A DNA stretch of 64,000 bases from Sporosarcina globispora (GTDB lineage Bacteria; Bacillota; Bacilli; Bacillales; Cytobacillaceae): the NCBI RefSeq assembly GCF_001274725.1, contig NZ_LGUF01000007.1, positions 168,468 through 232,467 of the forward strand. The letters run 5' to 3'. The notes under the pieces were generated by a model. It made no database searches. It saw only the letters and a list, made by a program, of their open reading frames with translations, and was not told where the DNA came from. Below, one piece after another: positions 1-7,975 of this stretch (position 1 is its first letter; every line of letters begins with the position of its first letter). A program made the position numbers and the translations under genes.

Positions 1-1
1 G

Positions 2-301
2 GTATCCATTGAAAAAGAACGAATCATCCTTCTTCTTACAGCCGTTGCATTGGCAGCTTCAGCTGTGTCTGTAACCGGCGGAATTGCCTTTATCGGTTTA
101 ATTGCACCGCACATGGCTAAAGCGCTTGTAGGACCGCGGAATCAGCTTTTCATTCCGATTGCTATTCTTTTAGGAGGATGGCTTCTATTATTCGCCGACA
201 CGCTTGGCCGGAACCTAGTTGATCCTGACGGCCTGCCAGCCGGCATTATGGTTGCGCTTATCGGTGCTCCTTATTTCATGTATTTATTATTAAAAAAATA
301 G
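2..301 (+). CDS. FecCD-family iron-siderophore ABC permease, C-terminal part
   Basis: The gene runs in from beyond the left edge; frame 2 is open from base 2, so the apparent TTG start at 50 is internal. The visible 99 residues contain the family's conserved GGIAFIGLIAPHMAK stretch, followed by hydrophobic helices and the typical ending (GLPAGIMVALIGAPYFMYLL). FecCD proteins form the membrane channel of periplasmic-binding-protein-dependent importers for iron siderophores, haem or cobalamin; the substrate cannot be told from this fragment. A hairpin terminator follows at 313-344, so this is the last gene of its unit. Confidence 0.9.
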   Translation, partial: VSIEKERIILLLTAVALAASAVSVTGGIAFIGLIAPHMAKALVGPRNQLFIPIAILLGGWLLLFADTLGRNLVDPDGLPAGIMVALIGAPYFMYLLLKK

Positions 302-312
302 ATGTTGCTATT

Positions 313-344
313 AAAATGACGTGCATATCTGGCACGTCATTTTC
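313..344 (+). terminator. Intrinsic terminator of the FecCD gene
   Basis: Stem AAATGACGTGC pairs with GCACGTCATTT around a 6-7 nt loop and is followed by a T-rich run, just after the FecCD stop codon. Confidence 0.85.
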
Positions 345-458
345 TTTATAAATTTTATGTTTTCTCCAAGCTGAATTAAGAAAAGGTCAATCAAATCTAT
401 TTTCTGATATTTAGCCCTTTATAATAAAGCCAGAGCCATCCCAACTATTAATAATTAA

Positions 459-484
459 CAGCCTGGCAATTTCCAGGCTGTTTT
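459..484. terminator. Hairpin terminator, probably of the leftward TIM-barrel gene
   Basis: CAGCCTGG-caattt-CCAGGCTG is a perfect 8-bp stem with T-rich sequence on the + side. It lies between convergent genes and may serve either strand. The rest of 345-554 holds only the palindrome listed next. Confidence 0.65.
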
Positions 485-486
485 CC

Positions 487-512
487 AATTCAATCAAACG
501 TTTGATTGAATT
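487..512. repeat. Palindromic repeat, copy 1 (core AATCAAACGTTTGATT)
   Basis: A perfect 26-bp palindrome; the 16-bp core AATCAAACGTTTGATT recurs exactly at 7941, 8511, 16360 and 38774. It sits in the convergent gap directly after the hairpin at 459-484. Function unknown; it could be a TetR-type operator, a nucleoid protein site or an extragenic palindrome. Confidence 0.9.
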
Positions 513-554
513 ACTATACTCAAAAAGTATAGTAAACAGATAAGGGCCGCTGCC

Positions 555-1388
555 TTATCGTACAGGTCCTTCTTCTATCAGGGCTCTTACCCACCCGATC
601 CCTTCTTCTACCATTTTTTCAGTAGGGTTCGTGTGTTGAGTGTACTCCATTACAAAAAATACATCTTTACAATCCTTCGCTAAAAATTCTATCAGGTTCT
701 TAATTTTATGATGCTTGCCATCATTCTCATGAGATGGATGCACAGGCACCCAAATATATTTTTCACCCTGGTATCCAACATTATGTAAATGGACCACTTT
801 TACAAACTCGGACCATTTTTCTATATAATTTAAAGTATTCTCGCCTGCAGCCAAAATATAATCCCCAATATCAATACAGAGGCTGAGTCCCCATTTCCTC
901 CATGTCTCTACAGGAAAACGGTCAAGATAATTAATTCCTGCTGGCGATTGCTTGAACCCCAATTTAGGTTCACACACAATCATAATTCCATATTTTCTTT
1001 GAAGAGCACTGAGTTTCTTAAGTCCCTCCTCAATGATCTCTGCCGGATTCCCACTTGTTTCTTTTTTAAAGTAAGGGAAGTGCACCAATATGTATTCAGC
1101 TCCGAGCCGGGACACCTTTTCCACTTCAGCCTCAAACTGAATCCAGGCTTCCTCCGGATTCATACTGATCTTTTCCAGCAGATCGTATTTGCTTTGCCCC
1201 CGGAAAAGAGGCGAATGAAGACCAAAGCTTTTGTTTGTTTCGCGAAGCATTTCAAGAAAGCAATGAAAGGATTCTTGATCTTGAAATTCGCCAATCTCAA
1301 TATGCCGCATATTACGTTTAAAGAGTTCATGAAACAACTTGCTGTCAGACAAAATAACGCTTCCCGATATCCCTATTCGATGGCTCAT
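555..1388 (-). CDS. Sugar phosphate isomerase/epimerase-like TIM-barrel protein
   Basis: The 277-residue protein matches the xylose-isomerase-like / AP endonuclease 2 TIM barrel. Visible metal-site style segments are ILVHFPYF (~100), CEPKLGF (~159), SLCIDIGDY (~170), VKVVHLHNVG (~195) and VMEYTQHTNP near the C-terminus, which supply the His/Glu/Asp ligands at strand ends. Members isomerise or epimerise keto-sugars or hydrolyse AP sites; nothing here fixes the substrate. The ATG has a purine-rich AGAGGGGAT upstream. It stands alone, convergent with the FecCD gene. Confidence 0.75.
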   Translation of the reverse strand: MSHRIGISGSVILSDSKLFHELFKRNMRHIEIGEFQDQESFHCFLEMLRETNKSFGLHSPLFRGQSKYDLLEKISMNPEEAWIQFEAEVEKVSRLGAEYILVHFPYFKKETSGNPAEIIEEGLKKLSALQRKYGIMIVCEPKLGFKQSPAGINYLDRFPVETWRKWGLSLCIDIGDYILAAGENTLNYIEKWSEFVKVVHLHNVGYQGEKYIWVPVHPSHENDGKHHKIKNLIEFLAKDCKDVFFVMEYTQHTNPTEKMVEEGIGWVRALIEEGPVR

Positions 1389-1490
1389 GATATCCCCTCT
1401 CTATGTATTCTATTAACAATCTTATCATATTCAATGTAACTTATTGGAAAATAACACCGTCTAATCATTAAAATACAAGAGGAGACCTTT

Positions 1491-1814
1491 ATGATAAAAA
1501 AAGTATTTGCCTCTATAGTAGGAGTACTGTAATTATTCATTCTTTTTTAGCCGCTATGCAAAGTCATTGACAACAGAACTGATTACGGGGGATGTTAAAA
1601 ATCTTCAGGAATGGCAGCCAGGTGACACGTGGTCTTCCTTTCTCCTAAATTTGACCATGTTGCCATCGTCTCTGACAAACGGACGAAAGATGGCATTCCA
1701 TACGTCATACATAACTCCACGCCATTTGCAGCCGAAGTAAAGCTCTCTTCTTTTAAGACTCCTATTACCGCTCATTACAGATGGGATTTTGATAAAACGC
1801 CTGCACCGCAATAA
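1491..1814 (+). pseudogene. Decayed DUF1287 gene
   Basis: A good ribosome site (AGGAGACC) precedes an ATG at 1491 that encodes a signal-like start (MIKKVFASIVGVL), then a stop. Sequence typical of the middle and C-terminus of DUF1287 proteins follows: RYAKSLTTELITGDVKN then EWQPGD in one frame, and VVFLSPKFDHVAIVSDKRTK to HYRWDF in another. The shift lies near 1623-1630. Compared with about 200 residues for the family, most of the central part is missing. The gene therefore carries an internal deletion, stops and a frameshift. DUF1287 proteins are predicted secreted NlpC-like enzymes of unknown substrate. Confidence 0.75.
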
Positions 1815-1834
1815 AGCAGATGCAGGCGTTTTTC
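1797..1834. terminator. Bidirectional terminator between the DUF1287 remnant and tenA
   Basis: AACGCCTGCA pairs with TGCAGGCGTT. T-rich sequence follows on the + side and A-rich sequence precedes it, so it can end transcripts from both sides. It touches the tenA stop codon. Confidence 0.85.
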
Positions 1835-2524
1835 TTATCGTATTGCTGCCGGATTGCCCGCCGGCCATTCTTCGCATGTATAAGCCATCTCCCAGAAGCC
1901 AAGCTCCAGCTGGCAGCTTTTTCGGAAAGCTTCCTTCATTCTCTGCCTTTCTTCCGGTGAGGCAGCTTCAGCAAGCTCATCCAGGCGGTTTCTCATATTC
2001 ATAGTCACAGCTTCGACCCTTAAATTTGCATAAAAAGAGATCCACGTATAAAACGGATGGTTCTCATCTGGCTCATATTGTTTCATGAGCTCAAGCCCAA
2101 TCTCCCAATATGTCCATGGACAAGGCAATAATGCAGCGAGGATTTCACCCATACCGCCTGTGTGGGCATGATACATCATATGCTTAACATAATGATCTGC
2201 TGTTGGCGGGAGCGGATAACCCTGCAATGCTTCGTAATTCACACCAATCTGCTGGCAAAAATTATGGTGGGGATGTACTTCGCTGTTCAATACAAATTCT
2301 ATCTGCTGATTAAAATAAGCAATATCCTTACGCTCTGCTGACTTTGAAATGGCAATCCCATAAATATGCATAAAAGCATTCAAATACTCATAGTCCGCCT
2401 TAATATAATGGGCAAGCGCCTCTTTGGGCACATCCCCTCTTCCGATTCCCTGAACAAACGGATGCTCAAATATCAGCTGAAACAAATCTTCATTTTCCTT
2501 GCGCAGAATCTCTGAAAAAGTCAT
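1835..2524 (-). CDS. tenA: Thiaminase II / aminopyrimidine aminohydrolase TenA
   Basis: TenA hydrolyses the amino group of aminopyrimidine thiamin breakdown products (giving HMP for salvage) and can cleave thiamin. The 229-residue protein shows the family's DYEYL motif (~40), the active-site Cys in ALLPCPWTYWEIG (~133) and a C-terminal EMAYTCEEWP segment. I chose the ATG at 2524 (MTFSEILRK) because AAGGAGG lies just upstream; the longer frame to 2614 runs into the riboswitch. A TPP riboswitch precedes it, so it should be repressed by thiamin pyrophosphate. Upstream thiW is transcribed in the same direction but carries its own riboswitch. Confidence 0.95.
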   Translation of the reverse strand: MTFSEILRKENEDLFQLIFEHPFVQGIGRGDVPKEALAHYIKADYEYLNAFMHIYGIAISKSAERKDIAYFNQQIEFVLNSEVHPHHNFCQQIGVNYEALQGYPLPPTADHYVKHMMYHAHTGGMGEILAALLPCPWTYWEIGLELMKQYEPDENHPFYTWISFYANLRVEAVTMNMRNRLDELAEAASPEERQRMKEAFRKSCQLELGFWEMAYTCEEWPAGNPAAIR

Positions 2525-2597
2525 AAAAAATAGCCTCCTTATTAAATTCAGAAGCTGCCGGGGGAATAAGCATGAGGATATATTGAGGCCCTCACCG

Positions 2598-2680
2598 CTT
2601 CCCTGCGCTGGCATTATCCAGATCAGGTTCCAAGGGACAAAGGAATAATTCCTTATCTCAGCCGTAGCGCCCCTAGCAGT
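2598..2680 (-). promoter_or_regulatory. TPP riboswitch controlling tenA
   Basis: On the minus strand the THI-box hallmarks occur in order: GGGGCGCTACGG, CTGAGA, then AACCTGATCTGGATAATGCC and AGCGCAGGGAAG. I see no strong hairpin with a T-run between aptamer and tenA, so translational control is plausible (inference). Confidence 0.93.
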
Positions 2681-2797
2681 TTTCTAACGTTTTTAATTGG
2701 TATTGGTTTTTTGCAAAAAGATACCGTTCATTCTCACCTTGTTATGTTTCATTCATAAAAATGTGAGCTTCTCACATAATTCTAGAAGATTGAATTT

Positions 2798-2896
2798 GGA
2801 TTTCGCTGATAAAGTATGGTTTCGCCGATAACTCTTATCGCTCATACCTTTTGGATTTCACTCATAACTCTTGAAAGTCGCTCATAAATTTAGATC
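2798..2896. repeat. Degenerate ~20-bp intergenic repeat array (TCGCTCATAA type)
   Basis: About five imperfect units, such as TTCGCTGATAAAG, TTCGCCGATAACTC, TCGCTCATACC, TTCACTCATAACTC and TCGCTCATAAATT, repeat every 17-21 bp between thiW and the tenA riboswitch. Five similar arrays with other core words occur elsewhere in the window. No coding potential seen. Confidence 0.75.
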
Positions 2897-2940
2897 CTGT
2901 TTTTCGCCTACTCTCAAATCGCTTTACCATTCCAATATCA

Positions 2941-3429
2941 TCACATATTCTGAACCAGGCTCTTTTCTTTAACCTTCGTCAAAACTATCCAGCCTATGGC
3001 CGCACCAGCAATGCTGCTGACTAGAAATGGCGGCACAAAGAAGAATGCTCCAGCTGAGCTCCCCATGAGAAACTTTGCATATGGAACTGCAAACAATGCA
3101 CCGATTATGCCGGTACCCACCACCTCTCCAACAGCAGCCCATATTTTCCGGCCGAACTTTAAATAAAGCACACCGGCCAAAAACGCACCGATCATGCCTC
3201 CTGGGAACGCAAGCAGCGTCCCGAATCCAAGCAAATTACGAAGCAGGCCAATCATAAAAGCCACGGCTGCTGCAGGCAGGGGTCCAAGCGTCACCGCTGC
3301 CAATACATTCACCGCATGCTGGACCGGATAGGCCTTGGCTATACCTGCCGGAAACCAGAGCAAATGGGATCCCAGCGTCCCAATTGCCACAAATAAAGCC
3401 ATCGTAGTTAACAATCGGGTTCTTTTCAT
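2941..3429 (-). CDS. thiW: Thiazole-precursor ECF transporter S component ThiW
   Basis: A 162-residue membrane protein with about five hydrophobic segments. The N-terminal KRTRLLTTMALFVAIGTLGSH and the central HAVNVLAAVTLGPLPAAAVAF / GLLRNLLGFGTLLAFPGGMIGA segments are typical of ThiW. ThiW is the substrate-binding subunit of an energy-coupling-factor importer for the thiazole moiety of thiamin; the energising module is not in the window. The ATG has AAAGGAGG upstream. It is preceded by a TPP riboswitch plus terminator, which supports the role. Confidence 0.93.
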   Translation of the reverse strand: MKRTRLLTTMALFVAIGTLGSHLLWFPAGIAKAYPVQHAVNVLAAVTLGPLPAAAVAFMIGLLRNLLGFGTLLAFPGGMIGAFLAGVLYLKFGRKIWAAVGEVVGTGIIGALFAVPYAKFLMGSSAGAFFFVPPFLVSSIAGAAIGWIVLTKVKEKSLVQNM

Positions 3430-3487
3430 CTAAACCTCCTTTCTCAAGGGCCGCCTGATTGCTTATCAAGACGAGAAGTATGTATAC

Positions 3488-3522
3488 AAAAAAGCCAGAT
3501 CCCCACAAGGACCTGGCTTGGT
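3488..3522 (-). terminator. Riboswitch-controlled terminator ahead of thiW
   Basis: Minus-strand AAGCCAGGTCC-ttgtg-GGGATCTGGCTT followed by six Ts lies between the TPP aptamer and the thiW ribosome site. This is the expected place for a premature terminator formed when TPP is bound. Confidence 0.85.
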
Positions 3523-3555
3523 TTAAGTATATGAATCGACATATAGTCAAATCCT

Positions 3556-3656
3556 ACTTCCCTCCGCTGGCATTAACCAGATCAGGTCCATAAGAGTCAG
3601 AAAGCTATAACGCGCTTTCCTCTCAGCCCGCACATTCGGGGCACCCCTAGTAGTTA
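3556..3656 (-). promoter_or_regulatory. TPP riboswitch controlling thiW
   Basis: Minus-strand THI-box order: CTAGGGGTGCCCCGAATG, GGGCTGAGAGG, then GACCTGATCTGGTTAATGCC and AGCGGAGGGAAG. It is a second, independent copy 0.9 kb from the tenA one, with a longer P3 arm (GCGCGTTATAGC). Confidence 0.93.
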
Positions 3657-3728
3657 CATAAGATATTTAATTTGATAAGCTATTTCAAGCTTATCAAATT
3701 ATTCCGGCACTGTCATCAATCTTTTTAC

Positions 3729-4112
3729 TTAAATACTTTTCTTGATGCACTCGATTAAGCGCTCTTCAATTTCTGCTGCGAAGCTTTGAACAGCTTCGTC
3801 ATTGATTAGCTCAATCATGCTTGTCGGCTTAGGCATGCCAATTTTCGTTTTGCCATCATCTTCATACACGACAATTTTACAAGGCAGAAAATAGCCGGCC
3901 ATTTTATTCTGTGTTAAAACGCGATGTGCTTCATTTGGATTACATACCTCTAAAACATGGAATGCCTCGTTATATTCCAACCCTTTTTCCTGCAATTTCT
4001 CCTGAACGTTAAACTGCCATAGAACTCCGAACTTTTCTTCTTTCAGACTTCCTTCAAGTGAGGATATTGCTTCTTCAATGGATTTTTCGGTTTCAACTGT
4101 GTAATTGAACAT
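3729..4112 (-). CDS. DUF302 domain protein
   Basis: A 127-residue single-domain protein with the DUF302 pattern: N-terminal FNYTVETEKSIEEAISSLEGSL, the GVLWQFNVQEKLQEKGL segment, VLEVCNPNEAHRVL around a conserved Cys, and a YFLPCKIVVYEDDGKTKIG strand. The biochemical role is unknown; in Bacillota such genes often sit near CsoR/CstR-type copper or persulfide responses. The ribosome site AAAGGAG is 8 bp from the ATG. A CsoR/CstR-like inverted repeat lies about 40 bp upstream, which suggests metal or sulfide control. Confidence 0.85.
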   Translation of the reverse strand: MFNYTVETEKSIEEAISSLEGSLKEEKFGVLWQFNVQEKLQEKGLEYNEAFHVLEVCNPNEAHRVLTQNKMAGYFLPCKIVVYEDDGKTKIGMPKPTSMIELINDEAVQSFAAEIEERLIECIKKSI

Positions 4113-4148
4113 GACTGCATCTCCTTTAGTATAGGTATATTAACCTTG

Positions 4149-4162
4149 TACCCCTATAGGTA
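4149..4162. promoter_or_regulatory. Candidate CsoR/CstR-type operator of the DUF302 gene
   Basis: TACCCCTATAGGTA is a near-palindrome of the TACCC-N4-GGGTA kind bound by CsoR-family repressors. TATAGGTATATTA occurs as a direct repeat at 4130 and 4155. Both lie just upstream of the DUF302 start. No CsoR-like gene is in the window. Confidence 0.45.
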
Positions 4163-4221
4163 TATTATTAAACACAATCTTAACTGTCAACTGGTCAAGC
4201 TTTTTTTAGAAAGCTGAGAAA

Positions 4222-5331
4222 CTATCGAACTAGCTGAAGATCAGCCATCTCCTTTAGGCTCCCCACCCCTGCCAATGAAAGGGACACTTTCGTTTCTTCT
4301 ATAAAGTTGGCAAGTACTTTTTCAACCCCAGCTTGTCCGCCAATGGCTAATCCGTACACATACGGCCGACCCAGGCAAACTGCGTCTGCTCCTAATGCCA
4401 GAGCTTTTACCACATCTGAACCGCGGCGAATGCCGCTGTCAAACAAAACTGGAATCCGGCCATTGACTTCCTTAGCGATCGGTCCAAGCGCATCAATCGC
4501 CGCAATCACTCCATCAAGCTGCCTGCCGCCATGATTGGAGACAATGATTCCGTCTATTCCTTTTTCTACGGCCAGCTTGGCATCTTCCGGATGGAGAATG
4601 CCCTTTAATAGAATCGGCAGACCTGTTTTCTCTTTTAACCTCGCAATATGCTCCCAGCTCAATGTTGGATGATGGATATTATCAAGGATTCCCTGAACAA
4701 CATCACCGTCATGGAGAGAGGCCATAAAGACTGGATCGCTCTCATAATTTGCTTTTCCATTGCCAAGCTTTAACGGGGAAAAATTGTTTCTTAAATCCGC
4801 TTCCCTCCATCCCATCATCACGGTATCAACTGTTAATACAATTGCCTCATACCCTGCTTCCTCTGCACGGCGAACCATACTGAACGCAGTCTCTTCATAA
4901 TTGGACCAATATAATTGGAACCATTTTGGGCTGGCGCCTGTTGCATTGGCGATTTCTTCAATGGAATAACTGGATACCGTGCTCTGGATAAATGGAATTC
5001 CAAACGAAGCTGCTGCCCGTGCAGATGCAAGCTCCCCCTCATTGTGTTCAAGGCGCTGCATTCCAATCGGAGCAAGGAAAACTGGGTAAGGATAGTTTTT
5101 CCCAAATAAATTCACACGTATATCCGGCACTGAAACATCCCTCAGCATCCTCGGAACAATTGAGTATTTTGCAAAGGATTCGCTATTCTTTTTCAGCGTT
5201 TCTTCCCCGCCGGCCCCTGATTGGACATAGCCAAATCCACCCGCTCCCATCACTTTTTCTGCTTCTTCTTCAAGCTCCTTAAATGAAATAGGAAAGTTTT
5301 CTGCGAAACTAATATTCTCTACTTTTGCCAT
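4222..5331 (-). CDS. FMN-dependent alpha-hydroxy-acid oxidase (lactate oxidase/monooxygenase type)
   Basis: The FMN-binding TIM barrel of the lactate oxidase / glycolate oxidase / lactate 2-monooxygenase family fills the roughly 369 residues. Seen are PRMLRDVSVPD, PVFLAPIGMQ near the flavin, WFQLYWSN, the LTVDT strand, PILLKGI with the flavin Lys, the active-site SNHGGRQLDG with the catalytic His-Arg pair, and LFDSGIRRGSDV / ALGADAVCLGRP phosphate-binding loops. It should oxidise a 2-hydroxyacid such as L-lactate to the keto acid, or to acetate in monooxygenases; the sequence alone does not separate these. Two ATGs are adjacent; the second (5331) has the better spacing from AGGAGGGG. Confidence 0.85.
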   Translation of the reverse strand: MAKVENISFAENFPISFKELEEEAEKVMGAGGFGYVQSGAGGEETLKKNSESFAKYSIVPRMLRDVSVPDIRVNLFGKNYPYPVFLAPIGMQRLEHNEGELASARAAASFGIPFIQSTVSSYSIEEIANATGASPKWFQLYWSNYEETAFSMVRRAEEAGYEAIVLTVDTVMMGWREADLRNNFSPLKLGNGKANYESDPVFMASLHDGDVVQGILDNIHHPTLSWEHIARLKEKTGLPILLKGILHPEDAKLAVEKGIDGIIVSNHGGRQLDGVIAAIDALGPIAKEVNGRIPVLFDSGIRRGSDVVKALALGADAVCLGRPYVYGLAIGGQAGVEKVLANFIEETKVSLSLAGVGSLKEMADLQLVR

Positions 5332-5518
5332 CATTCTGCCCCTCCTTTTTTTGAATTTATTGAAAATAATAACACTTTTTTTGAATTTAAGAAACCACGG
5401 ATAAGATAATTAATCCACGGTCATGCAGCATTTCCATAAAAATTGACCACATTAAGCAGGGATTTCACAAAAAATCGGGAATAAACAGTTTAACCTTAAT
5501 GAAATTGGAGTGTACAAC

Positions 5519-5890
5519 ATGCTAATCAAACAGCCTTTTGATGAATTTCTGAAATTCCATTATGAAAGAGTAAGTGAAAGCAAGATGAAGGTCACTTTGC
5601 CAATCCAGCCGCTGTTCATTAACAGCGCAGGGCTGGTTCATGGAGGAATCATTTCCACTCTAGCGGATGTAGCGATGGGGAATATTTTCGAACCGGATGA
5701 AAACCAGAAGCAATCCGTGGTGACTGCTGATTTGAAGGTCAGTTTCCTAAAGGGGGCGAAAGGTGAATTCCTTATTGCCGATGCTCACCTTGTGAAAAGA
5801 GGACGCACCCTCAACCATACAGATTGCCTGATTTATAACGACCAGGATCAGTTGGTTGCCAAAGCATCTGGAATTTTTGCCTCTATTTAG
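5519..5890 (+). CDS. PaaI-type hotdog thioesterase
   Basis: A 123-residue hotdog-fold protein. GLVHGGIISTLADVAMG (~40-56) carries the HGG helix and the conserved acidic residue of the PaaI/YbgC acyl-CoA thioesterases, followed by VTADLKVSFLKGAKG and a RGRTLNHTDCLIY strand. It probably hydrolyses an acyl-CoA; the substrate is unknown. I prefer the ATG at 5519, spaced 8 bp from TTGGAG, over the GTG at 5510 that abuts the same site. Confidence 0.88.
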   Translation: MLIKQPFDEFLKFHYERVSESKMKVTLPIQPLFINSAGLVHGGIISTLADVAMGNIFEPDENQKQSVVTADLKVSFLKGAKGEFLIADAHLVKRGRTLNHTDCLIYNDQDQLVAKASGIFASI

Positions 5891-5965
5891 AGTGATAAAC
5901 TATCGTTGCAGGGGGATATTTTCACAGACAGCGATAGGAGGAATTTCAGCATCCGAATGTAAGGG

Positions 5966-6811
5966 TTACAGACAATCCTCATAGCTTCTTTTTTTCCTCT
6001 TTTTATACAGGAAAGATACACTGAAAAATATCCCTATCATAACCGAGACGACTATTAAAAGCTGTGAGCCAGATAAAGATAAAGCATTGGCCAAAGAAAG
6101 AGAGTAAGCAAGAAGCATGGAAGTTGCCATTTTAGAAATAGACGCAATTCCCAGGAATTTTTTAAATGAAACACCACCGATTCCTGCTCCAACACAAATG
6201 ATCTCATCTGGCAATATCGGAATAACAAATAGCAGCATTAGGATGATGTTCTCATTTTTCTCCATGTATTTTTGGTATTTTATCAGATGCCGTTCCTTTA
6301 TAAGTCTTGATACAAGCTTTACTCCTCCTATCCTTGCAGTCCAGAACATAACAATGATCCCGGAAAGTGTACCTGTGAATCCAAGAACAGCAGCGTTAGC
6401 AGGACCGAAAACGGCACTTCCTGCAGGCAGAGTTACCGCTTCAGGAAGCGGCAAAAGGATGGGCTGGAAAAAGCAAAGCAAGAAAAAGATAAGCTTTCCT
6501 TCCGTTTCATATTCCCTCAGCACACTTTCGAGCCCATAGGCATCAGTCAGAACAAATATCTTTGTTAAATAAAAAGTAATAATAACAATTAACAGCAGAC
6601 TGAACATATAAATCAGTGCCAGTCTGCTGTATTTTATTCGAGACAGCTTGCCTGCAGCAAAAAAGTAAAAATCCATTACTAATATGGCGGCCAAGCCTGT
6701 AACAAAAAACCATTTATAAGCCGTCAGCAGAGTCGGCATGAAATTAAACAATATATACAACGCTATTAAAATGATCAGCCCGTGCAAACTAACTTCAATT
6801 TTCCCATTCAT
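5966..6811 (-). CDS. VTT/DedA-like membrane protein
   Basis: 281 residues with about seven hydrophobic segments. The middle contains the VTT (SNARE-associated / TVP38-DedA) signature region: QPILLPLPEAVTLPAGSAVFG, the GTLSGIIVMFWTARIGG re-entrant helix, then IPILPDEIICVGAGIGGVSFKKFLGI. DedA-type proteins are lipid scramblases or membrane-homeostasis factors; the exact role here is unknown. The C-terminus is basic (YKKRKKRS) and probably cytoplasmic. Confidence 0.78.
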   Translation of the reverse strand: MNGKIEVSLHGLIILIALYILFNFMPTLLTAYKWFFVTGLAAILVMDFYFFAAGKLSRIKYSRLALIYMFSLLLIVIITFYLTKIFVLTDAYGLESVLREYETEGKLIFFLLCFFQPILLPLPEAVTLPAGSAVFGPANAAVLGFTGTLSGIIVMFWTARIGGVKLVSRLIKERHLIKYQKYMEKNENIILMLLFVIPILPDEIICVGAGIGGVSFKKFLGIASISKMATSMLLAYSLSLANALSLSGSQLLIVVSVMIGIFFSVSFLYKKRKKRSYEDCL

Positions 6812-6945
6812 ACATTTTCCCCTTCACCCTTTTCTTATCTATAGTTTAGAAAAGAATACAAGGAGGATTAAGCTCCCTCAGCATTAAAATAATCTAAGGC
6901 CTGGGACTTAGATATTAAAAAATGCAGGGTTTTATCCTTCTTTTT

Positions 6946-7083
6946 CTAATACTCTATCTCATCATAATCCTTAGGCTGAGGAACCGGCTGATTTCCTTCA
7001 TGTTTTCCAAATTCATTGACAAGCTCCCTCTCCTCTTTTGGGCATTGTGTCTGTTTCTTAGTTTGCTCATCTCTTCTAGACAT
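6946..7083 (-). CDS. Small charged protein, unknown function
   Basis: A 45-residue product (MSRRDEQTKKQTQCPKEE... ending KDYDEIEY) with no hydrophobic segment and a single Cys. The start at 7083 is set by GGAAGGAGC about 8 bp upstream; the open frame extends to 7143 without a ribosome site. I do not recognise the family. The neighbours do not suggest a role. Confidence 0.55.
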   Translation of the reverse strand: MSRRDEQTKKQTQCPKEERELVNEFGKHEGNQPVPQPKDYDEIEY

Positions 7084-7395
7084 AATATCTGCTCCTTCCT
7101 TTTGGTTCTCTAAATTAATATGTACCCAATACTTGCATTTCACGCATTAATAGAAGGATTTTTCCTATCCTCTGTTAAATAGGTAAAACAGCAATTAAAA
7201 GGAAAGCTCAGTAAGTCGATATCCCGCAAAACAGAAGACTGAATCCAAATGGAAAGCTGCTGAGTGCATGCAACGTGCAAAGGTCAATACGGAAAATACA
7301 CCCCAAGCCCTACCCCAATTTACAGCTCAGGCTGATAGGGGCAGCCTTTTTCCCTTGCTACACTGATAAAGTGATTTTACAAGGAGGGAAAAAGA

Positions 7396-7896
7396 TTGAA
7401 AAAAATGGGAACAAAAGAAGCCAGATGGCTAAAAATTTTTCATATCGTTCTGGTATCTTTATTTTTCGGCGGGATCATGAGCTCACTCGTTTTAAATTTC
7501 ACCATGGAGTCAGCTGCTTATGATCAAACATTGGACATGTACAAAAACGTGGTGGCCATCAGCGACTATATTGTGCGGACTGGCGCTGTCGGCACATTAC
7601 TAGTGGGCTTTATTTATGGTTTTTTTACAAATTGGGGATTTTTTAAGCACAGATGGGTAACGATTAAATGGATTTTATTTATTATCCAAACTATTGTCGG
7701 CATTACAATTGTCGATGAATTAATGATGGAAAATCTGGCTCTGCTTGAAGCAGAAGGCAGCAAGGCGCTGACAAATCCAGTCTTCATAGATAATCATATC
7801 GTGCGCCAGTATGCCGTATACTTTCAAATTGCAGTCACCCTTTTCATTTTTGCGATATCTGTCTTGCGTCCGTGGAAAAAGAAAAGGCAAAAATAG
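7396..7896 (+). CDS. Four-helix integral membrane protein (DUF2269/CopD-like)
   Basis: 166 residues with four predicted membrane helices: WLKIFHIVLVSLFFGGIMSS, GAVGTLLVGFIYGFF, WILFIIQTIVGITIV and AVYFQIAVTLFIFAISVL. The pattern resembles DUF2269/CopD-type proteins and the gene at 27764. The TTG start at 7396 is 7 bp from AAGGAGGG, whereas the next ATG is 16 bp away, so TTG is preferred. Function unknown. Confidence 0.7.
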   Translation: MKKMGTKEARWLKIFHIVLVSLFFGGIMSSLVLNFTMESAAYDQTLDMYKNVVAISDYIVRTGAVGTLLVGFIYGFFTNWGFFKHRWVTIKWILFIIQTIVGITIVDELMMENLALLEAEGSKALTNPVFIDNHIVRQYAVYFQIAVTLFIFAISVLRPWKKKRQK

Positions 7897-7940
7897 AGCT
7901 GTCAGTCTGTACCGACCATCATTTTTAATCCAAGCAATTC

Positions 7941-7956
7941 AATCAAACGTTTGATT
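7941..7956. repeat. Palindromic repeat, copy 2
   Basis: The exact 16-bp core AATCAAACGTTTGATT lies 19 bp upstream of the GNAT start codon and just ahead of its ribosome site. This is the only copy in a promoter-proximal position. Confidence 0.9.
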
Positions 7957-7975
7957 AAAAAGAAAGGAGAATCCA

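Noticed and set aside
948..1439. Rightward 163-residue open frame over the TIM-barrel gene
   Set aside because: It is antisense to a well-supported gene, has no ribosome site and no family-like sequence.
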